Positions 17,373 to 27,065 of a DNA stretch of 64,000 nt are shown here, piece after piece. The stretch is from NCBI RefSeq assembly GCF_019635515.1, contig NZ_JAHBZI010000001.1:1798001-1862000 (forward strand). The letters run 5' to 3'. This DNA comes from Sphingomonas sp. GTDB taxonomy: Bacteria > Pseudomonadota > Alphaproteobacteria > Sphingomonadales > Sphingomonadaceae. Each line of letters opens with the position of its first letter. Within the stretch, counting starts at the first letter, position 1. The notes below the pieces were generated by a model. That model had not been told where the DNA came from, did no database searches, and saw only the letters and a list, made by a program, of their open reading frames with translations. The translations under genes were made by a program, and so were the position numbers.

Positions 17373-18142
17373 CTCCGATCGCCGACATCCTCGCCGCCCG
17401 CACCGCACTCGACAGCGGCTTCGCCTGCGACATCCCGCCAGACTGGCTGCAGGGCCGCACCGCGTTCGGCGGGCTATCCGCGGCGCTCGCGCTGCAGGCG
17501 GCAATCGAACTGGAACCCGATCTTCCGCCGCTCCGCTCGGCGCAGATCGCATTCATCGGCCCGCTCGACGGCACGGTCACCGTCACCGCCGCCAGGCTCC
17601 GCCGTGGACGCAACGCCGCGTTTATCCAGGCCGATGTCGCCAGCGAAGCCGGCCTCGGCCTGCGCGCCACCTTCGTGTTCATGGCCGCCCTGCCCTCGCA
17701 ACTCGCGCACGACGAAGCGCCGCGCGCGCCGGTCGCGGCGCCCGCTACCGACGCCAAGACCTTCATCGGCCCGGAAACCTCGTTCATCGGCAATTTCGAG
17801 TTCATCGACAGCAAGGAGGGTCTGGGTCCGGCCGAGTGGCTGCGCTGGGCGCGGCTGCGCGCCCGCGACGGTTTGGACCCGTTCGTCGAACTTCTCGCTA
17901 TCGGCGACGCGCTGCCGCCCGCCGCGCTCAAATTGTTCGAGGACAAGCGCGTCCCGCTCAGTTCGCTCAACTGGCAGATCAATTTCCTGTCGCCTGTGCC
18001 CGCCACCGACAATGGCTGGTGGCTGCTCACCGCCCGGTCGGACACCGCCCGAGCCGGCAATGCGAGCCAGCGCATGACCCTGTGGAATGCCGCTGGCGAG
18101 CCAATCGCGGATGCGATGCAAGCCGTCGCCATTTTTGGCTGA
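17369..18142 (+). CDS. Thioesterase family protein (double hot-dog)
   Basis: 257 residues resembling the TesB-like thioesterase superfamily: WLQGRTAFGGLSAALAL opens the first hot-dog domain, and LSSLNWQINFLSP leads into the second. It should hydrolyse or bind an acyl-CoA. Coupled to the ligase gene by an ATGA overlap, it may tune the acyl-CoA pool or free CoA trapped as dead-end esters. It is clearly different from the TesB at the left edge. The catalytic Asp is less certain than in TesB. Confidence 0.85.
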   Translation: MTPIADILAARTALDSGFACDIPPDWLQGRTAFGGLSAALALQAAIELEPDLPPLRSAQIAFIGPLDGTVTVTAARLRRGRNAAFIQADVASEAGLGLRATFVFMAALPSQLAHDEAPRAPVAAPATDAKTFIGPETSFIGNFEFIDSKEGLGPAEWLRWARLRARDGLDPFVELLAIGDALPPAALKLFEDKRVPLSSLNWQINFLSPVPATDNGWWLLTARSDTARAGNASQRMTLWNAAGEPIADAMQAVAIFG

Positions 18143-18161
18143 ACTGCGACAAACTGCGACA
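18142..18161 (+). promoter_or_regulatory. Exact 10-bp tandem repeat, candidate response-regulator site
   Basis: AACTGCGACA occurs twice in direct succession (18142-18151, 18152-18161), 94 bases before the EF-hand gene. Direct repeats one helical turn apart are the usual target of OmpR-family regulators, one of which is encoded just downstream at 18912. A looser third copy (CATGCGACAG) is near 18185. Confidence 0.45.
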
Positions 18162-18254
18162 CTTTCCTGAACGCGTGACAAACCCATGCGACAGCCGGCC
18201 TTCAGAAAAGCCATCGTCGCGGGGCCGAACCCGCGCTTTCAGGAGTTTCGCCCG

Positions 18255-18827
18255 ATGAAGAAGACCGTGATCGCTGCGCTGCTCGGCACGGCCCTGCTGA
18301 CCGGCGGCGCAATGGCCGCTGCGCAGGACCAGACCCAACCGCAGGATGCGCCCAAGCGCCACCGCATGATGCATGACCCGCTGACCATGGCGGACATCAA
18401 CAAGGACGGCATCGTCACACGCGATGAGGTCGCCGCCTCGGTCGCCGCGCGCTTCGCCAGGCTCGATACCAACAAGGACGGCAAGATCACCCCCGAGGAA
18501 CGTCACGCTGCCCGCGCGGCGATGCGGGCCAGGATGGGAAGAGACGAGATGGACAAGGGTGTACGCGGCCCCGGCATGCGCCACCATGGACCTGATACAG
18601 ATGGTGACGGCGCCGTGTCGCTCGACGAACAGCGCGCCCGGGCGCTGAAGCGCTTCGATTTCATCGACCGCAATGGCGACGGCAAGGTCGATCAGGCCGA
18701 GCGCCAGCTCGTCCGTGAGATGATCCGCGAAATGACACCGCGCGGCCGTCATGGCGGCCACGGTCTTCGGAGCGGTGGCCCGGATATGCCGCCTCGCCCT
18801 CACGCCCCGGCTGGCAACGGCAGCTAA
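18255..18827 (+). CDS. Periplasmic four-EF-hand protein
   Basis: 190 residues with a signal peptide ending near Ala23. Four canonical 12-residue calcium loops are visible: 47-58 (DINKDGIVTRDE), 71-82 (DTNKDGKITPEE), 114-125 (DTDGDGAVSLDE) and 138-149 (DRNGDGKVDQAE), as two pairs joined by a Met/Arg-rich linker. It should bind Ca2+ in the periplasm. The tail (about 160-190) is rich in His, Gly and Pro and might bind another metal. AGGAG lies 9 bases before the ATG; a longer upstream frame is ignored. A hairpin separates it from the two-component genes that follow. Confidence 0.9.
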   Translation: MKKTVIAALLGTALLTGGAMAAAQDQTQPQDAPKRHRMMHDPLTMADINKDGIVTRDEVAASVAARFARLDTNKDGKITPEERHAARAAMRARMGRDEMDKGVRGPGMRHHGPDTDGDGAVSLDEQRARALKRFDFIDRNGDGKVDQAERQLVREMIREMTPRGRHGGHGLRSGGPDMPPRPHAPAGNGS

Positions 18828-18840
18828 GGCGGTAAGCGTT

Positions 18841-18877
18841 GTGCCGGGCGGGTTTCCCCCTCCTCCCCGTCCGGCAC
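18841..18877 (+). terminator. Hairpin between EF-hand gene and response regulator
   Basis: GTGCCGGGCGGG (18841-18852) pairs with CCCGTCCGGCAC (18866-18877) with one mismatch and a 13-base loop, followed by a mildly T-rich TTCTCATCC. A full or partial terminator is likely, which would give the regulator genes lower or separate expression. Confidence 0.6.
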
Positions 18878-18911
18878 TTCTCATCCTCATGAGAGTTGTT
18901 ACGGAACAGAT

Positions 18912-19631
18912 ATGTCGGAAATGCCGCACCTCCTGCTCGTCGACGACGAGCGTTCGATCCGCGAGCCGCTTGCGCAGTATCTGACCAAGCAGGGTTTTCG
19001 CGTCACCCAGGCCGGCGATGCCGAGGGCGCGCGCGCGCGCATGGCCGCCTATGCTATCGATCTGGTGGTGCTCGATATCATGATGCCGGGCGAGGACGGC
19101 CTCAGCCTCTGCCGCCACATCCGCGAAACCGGCGACACCCCGGTGATCCTGCTAACCGCGCGGAGCGAGGAGACCGATCGCATCGTCGGGCTCGAAATGG
19201 GCGCCGACGATTATGTCGTGAAGCCCTTCTCCCCGCGCGAGCTTTCGGCACGCATCAAGGTGATCCTGCGCCGCGCCTCGGCCGGTGGCACCCGCCAGAA
19301 CGCCCCCGACAGCGGCAGCTTCGCCTTTGCCGGCTGGGTGCTCAAGACCGGCGAGCGCGCGCTGGTCGATCGCGATGGCGTCTCGGTGCCGCTTTCGACC
19401 GGCGAATATAATTTGCTCCACGCGCTGGTGACCCGCCCCCGCGCGGTGCTGACCCGCGATCAGCTGCTCGATCTCACGCAGGGCCGCGAGGCCGCAGCCT
19501 TCGACCGGGCGATCGACAACCAGGTCAGCCGCCTGCGCAAGAAGATCGAGGCCGATCCGAAGAATCCCGCGCTGATCAAGACGGTTTGGGGTGGCGGCTA
19601 CACGCTCGCCGCCGAGGTCACCCGTCTTTGA
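18912..19631 (+). CDS. OmpR-family response regulator
   Basis: 239 residues: a receiver domain (about 5-120) with acidic Asp11-Asp12, phospho-acceptor Asp55 in VVLDIMMPG, the switch Thr in LLTARS and Lys in VVKPFSP, then a winged-helix DNA-binding domain (about 135-235) ending in IKTVWGGGYTLAAE. It pairs with the histidine kinase whose TTG start overlaps its stop. Likely targets include the EF-hand gene just upstream, which has a tandem repeat of the type that OmpR-like regulators bind. The stimulus is unknown. Confidence 0.94.
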   Translation: MSEMPHLLLVDDERSIREPLAQYLTKQGFRVTQAGDAEGARARMAAYAIDLVVLDIMMPGEDGLSLCRHIRETGDTPVILLTARSEETDRIVGLEMGADDYVVKPFSPRELSARIKVILRRASAGGTRQNAPDSGSFAFAGWVLKTGERALVDRDGVSVPLSTGEYNLLHALVTRPRAVLTRDQLLDLTQGREAAAFDRAIDNQVSRLRKKIEADPKNPALIKTVWGGGYTLAAEVTRL

Positions 19632-21001
19632 GGCGCTTCTTTCCCAAATCGCTGACCGGCCAGATCGCACTGCTCGTCGGGATCGCGCTGTTCTTGGCGC
19701 AGGCGATCAATTTCGGGCTGCTCCTCAACGAGCGCCGCGGCGCCCGCTTCGCGCAGGTGATCGCGCCCGCCGTCACCCGGCTCGCCGACGCGGCGGAGCG
19801 GATCAACAATCCGGCCTCGCGCGGTGCCGATGAAGACGCCGGCAATCGTCCCGGGCACCGCCTGCCTCAGCGTGTCGAGCGCTATGCAAGCAACCCGCTC
19901 ACGCCGCCGCTCGACCGCCGTCCCGATCTGGAAAATGATATCCGCAACGGCTTGATCGACGCCGGCGTGCAGCCCGGCGAGGTGATCGCCGTCACCCGTC
20001 CGTTCCGAAGCGACCAGTTGCTCACGCGCAAGATGAGCCCGGGACGAGCCGAGCGGTTGCGGCGGCTCGGCGCCGAGCTGAATGTCGCGGTCGAGCTGCC
20101 CGGCAAGGGCTGGCTGATGCTGCGCTCGGGCTGGCCGCGCAGCGAGCGCGCGCTGATCTGGCAATTGCTCGCGCAAACGCTGATCCTCTATGTCGTGGTG
20201 CTGCTGCCCGTACTGTGGGCGGGGCGTCGCATTGCCCGCCCGCTGCGCAATCTGGCGCAGGCGACCCAGCGCTTCCGCCCCGGCGAACAGCCCGATCCGG
20301 TCGAAGAGCGCGGTCCGGGCGACGTCCGCGCCGTGATCTCGGCCTATAACGCGCTCAGCCTGCGCGTGAACGCGATGCTCGACGAGAAGGACCGGATGCT
20401 CGGCGCGATAGGCCACGATCTCCGCACGCCGCTGGCGGCGTTGCGCGTCCGCATCGAGTCGGTCGAGGACGATGAAGACCGCAACCGGATGGCCGACACC
20501 ATCGACGAAATGAGCCGCACGCTCGATGACATCCTGTCGCTCGCCCGCCTCGGGCGACCGAGCGAGCCGATGACAGAGGTCGATGTCTCGGCACTGGTCG
20601 ATGCCGTGGTCGAGGATTTCCGCGATCTCGACAAGGATGTGACCTTCGAGGAGGCGCCGCGCCTCACGATGCGACTGCGGCCTTCCCTGATGCGGAGGGC
20701 GGTGCGCAACCTGATCGAGAATGCGGTGAAATATGGCGGCGCCGCCGAAGTGATGCTTCGCAACGAAGGTACCCATGTCGCGATACACGTCTGCGACCGC
20801 GGGCCCGGCATCCCCCCGGAAAAGCTCGACAAGGTCTTCGACCCGTTCACCCGCCTCGAGGAATCGCGCAACCGCGACACCGGGGGCGTCGGGCTTGGCC
20901 TTGCCCTTGCCCGCGCGATCGTGCGCGATGCCGGTGGCGAGATACTCCTCGCCAATCGCGACGGCGGCGGGCTGGCCGCAACGATCACATTGCCCAGATA
21001 A
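19628..21001 (+). CDS. Sensor histidine kinase
   Basis: 457 residues, inner membrane. Membrane helices at about 12-33 and 177-198 bracket a periplasmic sensor region of about 140 residues that is rich in Arg and Pro. HAMP, then the H-box GAIGHDLRTPLA with His263, an N-box NLIENAVKYGG, and G-boxes DRGPGIPPEK and GGVGLGLALA follow. The start is TTG at 19628, overlapping the response regulator stop (TTGA), which gives a normal membrane anchor MRRFFPKSLTG. An ATG at 19586 would only add a basic stretch translated from the regulator gene. The partner is the OmpR-type regulator. Confidence 0.93.
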   Translation: MRRFFPKSLTGQIALLVGIALFLAQAINFGLLLNERRGARFAQVIAPAVTRLADAAERINNPASRGADEDAGNRPGHRLPQRVERYASNPLTPPLDRRPDLENDIRNGLIDAGVQPGEVIAVTRPFRSDQLLTRKMSPGRAERLRRLGAELNVAVELPGKGWLMLRSGWPRSERALIWQLLAQTLILYVVVLLPVLWAGRRIARPLRNLAQATQRFRPGEQPDPVEERGPGDVRAVISAYNALSLRVNAMLDEKDRMLGAIGHDLRTPLAALRVRIESVEDDEDRNRMADTIDEMSRTLDDILSLARLGRPSEPMTEVDVSALVDAVVEDFRDLDKDVTFEEAPRLTMRLRPSLMRRAVRNLIENAVKYGGAAEVMLRNEGTHVAIHVCDRGPGIPPEKLDKVFDPFTRLEESRNRDTGGVGLGLALARAIVRDAGGEILLANRDGGGLAATITLPR

Positions 21002-21021
21002 GCGAAGACCCGCCCTTCAGC

Positions 21022-21103
21022 CGTCATCCCGGCGAAAGCCGGGATCTCAGGCGATGAAGCGGGTCCGATGTCGCACGAGACCCCGGCTTTCGCCGGGGTG
21101 ACG
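21022..21103. repeat. Intergenic inverted repeat, family B
   Basis: Arms 21022-21048 and 21077-21103 (27 bases) are complementary apart from two positions; the core reads CGTCATCCCGGCGAAAGCCG. It sits between the convergent histidine kinase and ndk genes, where a two-way terminator would be useful. Confidence 0.85.
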
Positions 21104-21112
21104 ACTTGTGAT

Positions 21113-21535
21113 TTAGCCGACGATCTCTTCCGGCTTGAAGAAATAGGCGATCTCGATCGCCGCATTCTCGTCCGAATCCGAACCGTGCACCGAATTGGCT
21201 TCGATCGACTCGGCCAGTTCCTTGCGGATCGTGCCGGGCTCGGCATTCGCCGGGTTGGTGGCACCCATGATGTCGCGGTTGCGCTGCATCGCGTTCTCAC
21301 CCTCGAGCACCTGTACGACGACGGGCCCCGAGATCATGAATTCAACGAGCTCACCGAAGAAAGGACGCTCCTTGTGCACCGCGTAGAAGCCCTCGGCCTG
21401 TTCGCGAGTCATCTGGATGCGCTTGGAAGCCACGACGCGCAGGCCGCCATCCTCCAGCATCTTGGTGACCGCGCCGGTCAGGTTGCGGCGAGTGGCATCG
21501 GGCTTGATGATCGAAAAGGTCCGGGTCGCGGCCAT
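21113..21535 (-). CDS. ndk: Nucleoside diphosphate kinase
   Basis: 140 residues, the standard length. It transfers the terminal phosphate from ATP to other nucleoside diphosphates through a phospho-histidine. His117 lies in NSVHGSDS, the family signature; Lys11 in FSIIKPDA and Arg residues RNRDIMG bind the nucleotide. The start MAATRTFS is chosen because the upstream 24 residues have no family match. It is transcribed leftwards after holC across a 212-base gap in which I see no further gene. Confidence 0.98.
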   Translation of the reverse strand: MAATRTFSIIKPDATRRNLTGAVTKMLEDGGLRVVASKRIQMTREQAEGFYAVHKERPFFGELVEFMISGPVVVQVLEGENAMQRNRDIMGATNPANAEPGTIRKELAESIEANSVHGSDSDENAAIEIAYFFKPEEIVG

Positions 21536-21747
21536 GGCCGTGCGGCTCCTGTATTTTGAGTTGTGGAAAAGTCGCCGCCCTCTAGTCTTCGCGGTGACAG
21601 GATGCAAGCGGGGTCGGGCGTCCAGGCTAGGATAGGATCTGCCAGCCGATCCCGGACACCGGGCCGGCCCAGTTCAGGGCAATCGCCGACTGAGGGCGGC
21701 AAGCGCGGGCGCGGCAGAACCCGATCACCGCGATCGCCTCCGCTAGC

Positions 21748-22188
21748 TCAGGCGGCCTTCTCCCAGCGGCCGTTTTCGTCCTGCTTCCAATAGTTTCGCA
21801 CGACACCCTCGCGATCCGCGAGCGCCTTCCACGCGATCCGCGCTTCGACGATGGCGTCCTCGTCGAAGAAATGAAATGCGCGGTCGAAGTCCAGCGCCTC
21901 ATCGCGCCACATCCCATCGACCAGCGCCACGTTGCGCGCGCCGTTGGCGGCGTCGACCCCCGCGCCGATCAGCACCGGCTGCCGCGCATCCTCCGGCCCA
22001 CCCGCCTGGGCATGCGGCAGGAAACTTTCGGAGCGATATGCCCACAGCGACTGATCGAGCTTGCCCCGCACCGCGGCGTCCTCGACCACGATCAGCAGCC
22101 GCCCGCCGCTCTCCAGCACCTTTTCGGCGATCCGGGGTAGCGCGCGCTCCAGCGGCGTGCGGGTAAGATGATAGAAATCGACCTGCAT
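21748..22188 (-). CDS. holC: DNA polymerase III chi subunit
   Basis: 146 residues. Chi links the clamp loader (through psi) to single-strand binding protein at the replication fork. The start MQVDFYHLTRTPLERALPRI and the SSB-contact region with LWAYRSESFLPH are characteristic; alphaproteobacterial versions are of this length. The open frame continues about 80 residues upstream, but that part is basic and unlike the family. It diverges from lptD, with 107 bases between the starts, so their promoters lie there. Confidence 0.9.
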   Translation of the reverse strand: MQVDFYHLTRTPLERALPRIAEKVLESGGRLLIVVEDAAVRGKLDQSLWAYRSESFLPHAQAGGPEDARQPVLIGAGVDAANGARNVALVDGMWRDEALDFDRAFHFFDEDAIVEARIAWKALADREGVVRNYWKQDENGRWEKAA

Positions 22189-22295
22189 GGGTCTTGTTAG
22201 CGCGACCAGGCGTTTGGGCCAATGCGCGCGACGTTGCGATGGCGGAACCGCTGCGATAGGGCGGACAAGCCGCGTGCGCTGGGAGTAAGACAAAG

Positions 22296-24614
22296 GTGGG
22301 AATCGGAGTGACGCGCAAGGCTTTGCTGCTGTCGGCCGCGCTGGGGCTGTGCCTGGCCGCCGAGGCGCGCGCGCAGGAGGCCGCCGCCCCGCGCGAATCG
22401 ACGCCCGATCAGAGCGTCCCCGCTCAGACGCCACCTACCGGACCCGATCTGCAGGACCGTCCGATCGAAGTGCCGCCGCCTTCCACGACGGCTCTGCCCG
22501 AATCCGGCGATCAGGTTCAGTTCAACGCCGATCAGCTCGATTACGATTACGAAGCCGATATCGTTACCGCCAACGGCGACGTGCGCATGTACCGCAACAG
22601 CGATCGCCTGCGTGCCGACAAGGTGACATGGAACCGCAACACCGGTCAGGTGGTGGCGGAGGGCAACATCGTCCTCGTCAACCCCGAAGGTGACGCGGCC
22701 TATGGCGACAAGATCGAGCTGACCGATTCGCTGAAAGACGGCATGGTCGAGAACATGCTCGTTGTGCTCGACGCGGGCGGCCGGATCGCCGCTGAGCGCG
22801 GCCAGCGCAGCGACGGCATCATTACCGTCGAAAACGCGGCATATACGCCGTGCGCTGTCACGGATTCGGCGAATTGCCCGAAAGAGCCTTCATGGAAGAT
22901 CACCGCCAATCGAGTGGTATATGATCCCGCGCTGCGCCGCATCCGCTATACCGGCGCGCGCATCTCCGTGTTCGGCATCGCCAGCATCCCGCTGCCGGTC
23001 TTCTCGCACCCGATCGGCGGCCTCAGCGACAACGGCTTCCTGATGCCCGATATCCGCTACAGCCGGACCAATGGGCTGCAGTTCGCGCTACCCTATTTCT
23101 TCAGTCTCTCTCCCAATCGCGACCTGACCGTCACGCCCCGCGTCTATACCAGCGTACTGCCGATGATGCAGGCCGAGTATCGCGAGCTCAATTCGCATGG
23201 CGCCTTCAAGGTCAGTGCCTATGGCACTTATAGCCGCCGTTCGGACGATCTGACCGTGCCGCTTACGCCGGCGACGTCGAAGACCGATTTCCGCGGCTAT
23301 CTCGACGCGGTCGGCCGCTTCCAGCTCGACCCGAACTGGACCGCGAGCGCGTCGTTCCGTCTGACCACCGACCGCACCTTCCTGCGCCGCTACGATATTT
23401 CGCGCGACGATCGCCTGCGCAACAATATCCGCGTCGAGCGCATCGATCCGGACAGCTATTTCGCGATCAACGCCTGGGTGGTGCAGACCCTGCGCGTCGG
23501 TGAGCGTCAGGGACTCCAGCCCTATGCCTTCCCTGAGATCGATTACCGCCGCCGGATGGACGATGGTCTGATCGGCGGCCGCTTCGAGTTCCAGGTCAAC
23601 AGCCTCGCGATCGGCCGCTCGGACGGTCAGGATTCGCAGCGCGCCTTCGCCAGCGCGCGCTGGGATCTGCGCAAGCTCACCGCGTGGGGGCAGGAACTGA
23701 CGCTGACCGCCTATGCCCGCGGCGATGTCTATAATTCCCGGGAGACGCTGCTGACCACGGTTCCGAGCTATCGCGGCACCGAGGGGTTCCAGTTCCGCGG
23801 GATCGGCGCGGTGGCGCTCGATATGAAATGGCCGCTCGTCGGCGAATTGTTTGGCGGTACGCAGCGCATCACCCCGCGCCTACAGATCGTTGCCGCTCCG
23901 CCGCTGGAGAATCTCAAGGTTCCCAATGAGGACGCCCGCGCGGTCGATCTGGAGGATTCCAACCTCTTCGCCCTCAACCGCTTTCCCGGTTACGACCGTT
24001 TCGAGGATTCGACGCGCTTCACCTGGGGTGTCGATTACGCACTGTATCTGCCCGGCTTCACGCTCGATGCGAATGTCGGCCAGAGCTACCGCATCTCGTC
24101 GGCGCCAACGCTGTTCCCGGACGGCACCGGCCTCACCGACCGCGTCTCCGATATCGTCGGCCGCACGGTGGTGCGCTTCCGCGACTTTGTCAGCTTCACG
24201 CACCGCTATCGCATCGATAAGGATACGTTCGCCTTTCGCCGTAACGAGATCGACGCCACGGTCGGCTCGCGCGATACCTATGTCCAGCTCGGCTATCTGC
24301 GTCTCAACCGCAATATCGGCCCGGCGTTGGAGGACCTGCAAGATCGCGAGGAAGCGCGTGTCGGCGCCCGCGTGAAGATCGCCAAATTCTGGTCGGTCTC
24401 AGGCTCGATCCTGATCGACCTTACCGACCGCAACGAAGACATCACTTCTCAGTCCGACGGCTTCGAGCCGGTTCGCCACCGGCTGGGCGTTACTTATGAG
24501 GACGATTGCCTTCGCCTTGGCCTGACCTGGAAGCGCGACTATGAGACGACCGGCGACGCCCGCCGCGGCAATAGCTACATCCTGAGTCTGGCATTCAAGA
24601 ACCTGGGGCGCTAA
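22296..24614 (+). CDS. lptD: LPS assembly outer-membrane protein LptD
   Basis: 772 residues. LptD with LptE inserts lipopolysaccharide into the outer leaflet of the outer membrane. Signal peptide (LLLSAALGLCLAAEARAQ), a proline-rich linker, an OstA/LptA-like beta-jellyroll (about 75-175, VQFNADQLDYDYEADIVTAN) and a 26-strand barrel to the C-terminus are visible. Cysteines 186, 194 and 738 remain for disulfides, fewer than in E. coli. The start is GTG at 22296 after GGGAG; a second GTG at 22308 is possible. It leads the conserved run lptD-surA-pdxA-rsmA. Confidence 0.95.
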   Translation: MGIGVTRKALLLSAALGLCLAAEARAQEAAAPRESTPDQSVPAQTPPTGPDLQDRPIEVPPPSTTALPESGDQVQFNADQLDYDYEADIVTANGDVRMYRNSDRLRADKVTWNRNTGQVVAEGNIVLVNPEGDAAYGDKIELTDSLKDGMVENMLVVLDAGGRIAAERGQRSDGIITVENAAYTPCAVTDSANCPKEPSWKITANRVVYDPALRRIRYTGARISVFGIASIPLPVFSHPIGGLSDNGFLMPDIRYSRTNGLQFALPYFFSLSPNRDLTVTPRVYTSVLPMMQAEYRELNSHGAFKVSAYGTYSRRSDDLTVPLTPATSKTDFRGYLDAVGRFQLDPNWTASASFRLTTDRTFLRRYDISRDDRLRNNIRVERIDPDSYFAINAWVVQTLRVGERQGLQPYAFPEIDYRRRMDDGLIGGRFEFQVNSLAIGRSDGQDSQRAFASARWDLRKLTAWGQELTLTAYARGDVYNSRETLLTTVPSYRGTEGFQFRGIGAVALDMKWPLVGELFGGTQRITPRLQIVAAPPLENLKVPNEDARAVDLEDSNLFALNRFPGYDRFEDSTRFTWGVDYALYLPGFTLDANVGQSYRISSAPTLFPDGTGLTDRVSDIVGRTVVRFRDFVSFTHRYRIDKDTFAFRRNEIDATVGSRDTYVQLGYLRLNRNIGPALEDLQDREEARVGARVKIAKFWSVSGSILIDLTDRNEDITSQSDGFEPVRHRLGVTYEDDCLRLGLTWKRDYETTGDARRGNSYILSLAFKNLGR

Positions 24615-24676
24615 TAGCCTCCGTCAGCCTTGGTTCAGGCACAATTCGTCAGTAAGCGCGACGATCTCCGTTTGGG

Positions 24677-26053
24677 ATGAGGGTACGGATTCACGTGAAA
24701 ATCGGTGTTGCAAAGGCGATCCGCTCGGGCCGCAAATCGGTCTTGATGCTTGCGGTCGCGGGGCTTGCGTCGGCAGGTGTGGCGCAGACGGTTCCCCAAC
24801 AGGATCTGAATGCGATCGCCAAGGGGCTCGACCTCCCGGAAAATCTGACGATCTTCGGCACGGCCAATCCCAGCACCCGGAAGGCCACCGCGGTTGTCAA
24901 CGATTCTGTGATCACCGGCACCGATGTCGAGCAGCGCGTCAATCTGATCATCGGGCTCAACAAGCTGAACCTGAAACCGCAGGAGCGCGACGAGCTTCGC
25001 CTCACGGTGCTGCGTCAGTTGATCGACGAGACGCTGCAGATTCAGGAAGCCAAGGCCAACGACATCGTGATCGACAAGAAGGAGATCGATTCGACCTTTG
25101 CCCGGGTCGGCAAGAATTACGGCCGCGATCCCGATCAGTTCCGCGGCTGGCTTCGCCAGATGGGCACGTCGGAACGGTCGCTGCGCCGCCAGGTCGAGGG
25201 CGAACTCGCCTGGGCGCGCCTGCTGCGCCGCCGCGTCGACATCAACGTCAGCGATGCCGAGGTGAAGGAAATCCTCGCCCGGCTGGAAGCCTCGAAGGGT
25301 ACCGAGGAGTATCACCTCTTCGAGATCTACCAGAACGCCACGCCAGACCGCGCGCAGGAAGTCGCAACCGGCATGCAGCGCATGATCCAGCAGATGCGCG
25401 AAGGCACGCCGTTCGACTATCTCGCCAAGACCTATTCCGAATCCTCGACCAAATCGCAGGGCGGCGATCTGAGCTGGGTGCGCCCCGGCATGCTGCCCGA
25501 CGCGCTGGCTAATGCCGTGCAGACGATGCAACCGGGCCAGGTCGCCGGTCCGATCGAGCTGCCGACCGGCTTCTCGATCCTGTATCTGGCCGAGAAGCGC
25601 CAAGTGCTGATGGCCGATCCCAAGGATGCCAAGGTCAGCCTGCGCCAGATTACCGTTCACTTCGCCAAGGGCACGACGGAAGAGCGGGCGACCGCGATCG
25701 CCAGCGAGTTCGCGACCGCGACCCAGGCGATACAGGGCTGCGGCGACGTGGCACGCGTGGCGGCGGCGCAGAACGCCGAAGTCGCCGATCGGGACGGGCT
25801 GGTGATCAAGGACATGCCGCCGGGCATCCAGAACCTGCTGCTCCCGCTCCAGGTCGGGCAGGTCACCCGGCCGTTCGGCGCGATCGACGAGAGCGTGAGC
25901 GTCCTCGTGGTCTGCGGCCGCGACGATCCGCCCAGCGCGAACCTTCCTTCGGAAGACCAGCTCAAGGAAGGGCTCGAGGAGCAGCGGACCAACATCCGCG
26001 CCCAGCGCATGCTCCGCGATCTTCGCCGGGATGCGCTTGTCGAATATCGCTGA
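24677..26053 (+). CDS. surA: Periplasmic chaperone/PPIase SurA
   Basis: 458 residues. SurA escorts outer-membrane proteins, including LptD, through the periplasm. The sequence shows a signal segment (SVLMLAVAGLASAGVAQ), a SurA N-domain (about 70-190, ATAVVNDSVITGTDVEQR), one clear parvulin domain (about 215-315, with GGDLSWVRPGMLPDA) and a degenerate second parvulin-like part. The start ATG at 24677 precedes a basic leader; a GTG ten bases later is also open. It follows lptD by 62 bases and overlaps pdxA by 23 bases. Confidence 0.93.
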   Translation: MRVRIHVKIGVAKAIRSGRKSVLMLAVAGLASAGVAQTVPQQDLNAIAKGLDLPENLTIFGTANPSTRKATAVVNDSVITGTDVEQRVNLIIGLNKLNLKPQERDELRLTVLRQLIDETLQIQEAKANDIVIDKKEIDSTFARVGKNYGRDPDQFRGWLRQMGTSERSLRRQVEGELAWARLLRRRVDINVSDAEVKEILARLEASKGTEEYHLFEIYQNATPDRAQEVATGMQRMIQQMREGTPFDYLAKTYSESSTKSQGGDLSWVRPGMLPDALANAVQTMQPGQVAGPIELPTGFSILYLAEKRQVLMADPKDAKVSLRQITVHFAKGTTEERATAIASEFATATQAIQGCGDVARVAAAQNAEVADRDGLVIKDMPPGIQNLLLPLQVGQVTRPFGAIDESVSVLVVCGRDDPPSANLPSEDQLKEGLEEQRTNIRAQRMLRDLRRDALVEYR

Positions 26054-27065
26054 TCCTGTCGGCGAGCGGACGATCCGTCCGCTCGCCGTTTCGATGGGGG
26101 ATTCCGCCGGAGTCGGCCCCGAGATCACTGCCAAGGCATGGAAGGCGCGGGCGCTGCATTCGCTCGCGCCCTTTTTCGCGGTGGGTGATCCGCGTGCGGT
26201 GGCAAAGGTATGGGACGGGCCAGTGGCGTCGATCACCGATCCCGAGGAGGCCAACGCGGCTTTCGATCATGCCCTGCCAGTGCTCGCGGTGGGCGATGCC
26301 GGCGATGTCACGCCCGGGGTTCCAGATGACCGCTCGGCACGGATCGCGCTCCATTCGCTCGAACTCGCGGTCGGCCTGGCCAGCGCCGGTGCGGCGGGTG
26401 GCGTGGTGACCGGGCCGGTGTCCAAGGCGCAGCTTTATGGGATCGGCTTCACCCATCCCGGGCAGACCGAATTCGTCGCCGAGCGCTGCGGCGTCTCGGG
26501 CGAGAACGCGGTGATGATGCTGGCGGGACCGACGCTAAGGGTTGTGCCGCTCACCGTGCACATCGCCGTGGCCGATGTGCCTTCGTCGCTTTCGATCGAG
26601 ATGATCGTCGCCAAAGGGCGGGTCACCGCCCGCGGCCTGCTGCGCAACTTCGGGATCGAGCGACCGCGCTTGGCCTTTGCCGGGCTCAATCCGCATGCCG
26701 GTGAAGGCGGTGCGATCGGGCGCGAGGAGATCGACATCATCGCCCCGGCGATCGAACTGCTCCGCGCCGAGGGGATCGATGCGGTCGGGCCGTTCGCTGC
26801 CGATACGATGTTCCATGCCCGCGCCCGCGCCGGCTACGATGTCGCGCTCTGCCCCTATCATGATCAGGCGCTGGTCCCGATCAAGACGCTCCATTTCGAC
26901 GAGGGCGTGAACATCACGCTCGGCCTGCCGATCGTGCGCACCTCGCCCGATCACGGCACCGCGTTCGGCATCGCCGGCAAGGATCAGGCGCATCCCGGCG
27001 CTATGATCGCCGCCATCCGCATGGCCGCCAGCGCGGCCCAGCGCCGGGCCGAAGCTGGAGCGTGA
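26031..27065 (+). CDS. pdxA: 4-hydroxythreonine-4-phosphate dehydrogenase
   Basis: 344 residues. PdxA oxidises 4-phosphohydroxy-L-threonine with NAD in the DXP-dependent route to pyridoxal 5'-phosphate. [13 protein letters not shown] near the start, and three metal-ligand histidines in [21 protein letters not shown] and [10 protein letters not shown] are the family hallmarks. The ATG at 26031 lies inside the end of surA; the next in-frame ATG would cut into the conserved GDSAG motif. It overlaps rsmA by GTGA. Confidence 0.95.
   Translation: MRLSNIADPVGERTIRPLAVSMGDSAGVGPEITAKAWKARALHSLAPFFAVGDPRAVAKVWDGPVASITDPEEANAAFDHALPVLAVGDAGDVTPGVPDDRSARIALHSLELAVGLASAGAAGGVVTGPVSKAQLYGIGFTHPGQTEFVAERCGVSGENAVMMLAGPTLRVVPLTVHIAVADVPSSLSIEMIVAKGRVTARGLLRNFGIERPRLAFAGLNPHAGEGGAIGREEIDIIAPAIELLRAEGIDAVGPFAADTMFHARARAGYDVALCPYHDQALVPIKTLHFDEGVNITLGLPIVRTSPDHGTAFGIAGKDQAHPGAMIAAIRMAASAAQRRAEAGA

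Noticed and set aside
18142..18161. Start of a CRISPR or longer tandem array
   Set aside because: Only two exact 10-base copies, no spacers and no cas genes.
24635..26254. A 539-residue open frame on the minus strand
   Set aside because: Antisense to surA and the pdxA start; no recognisable domain or plausible start region, while surA is clearly real.
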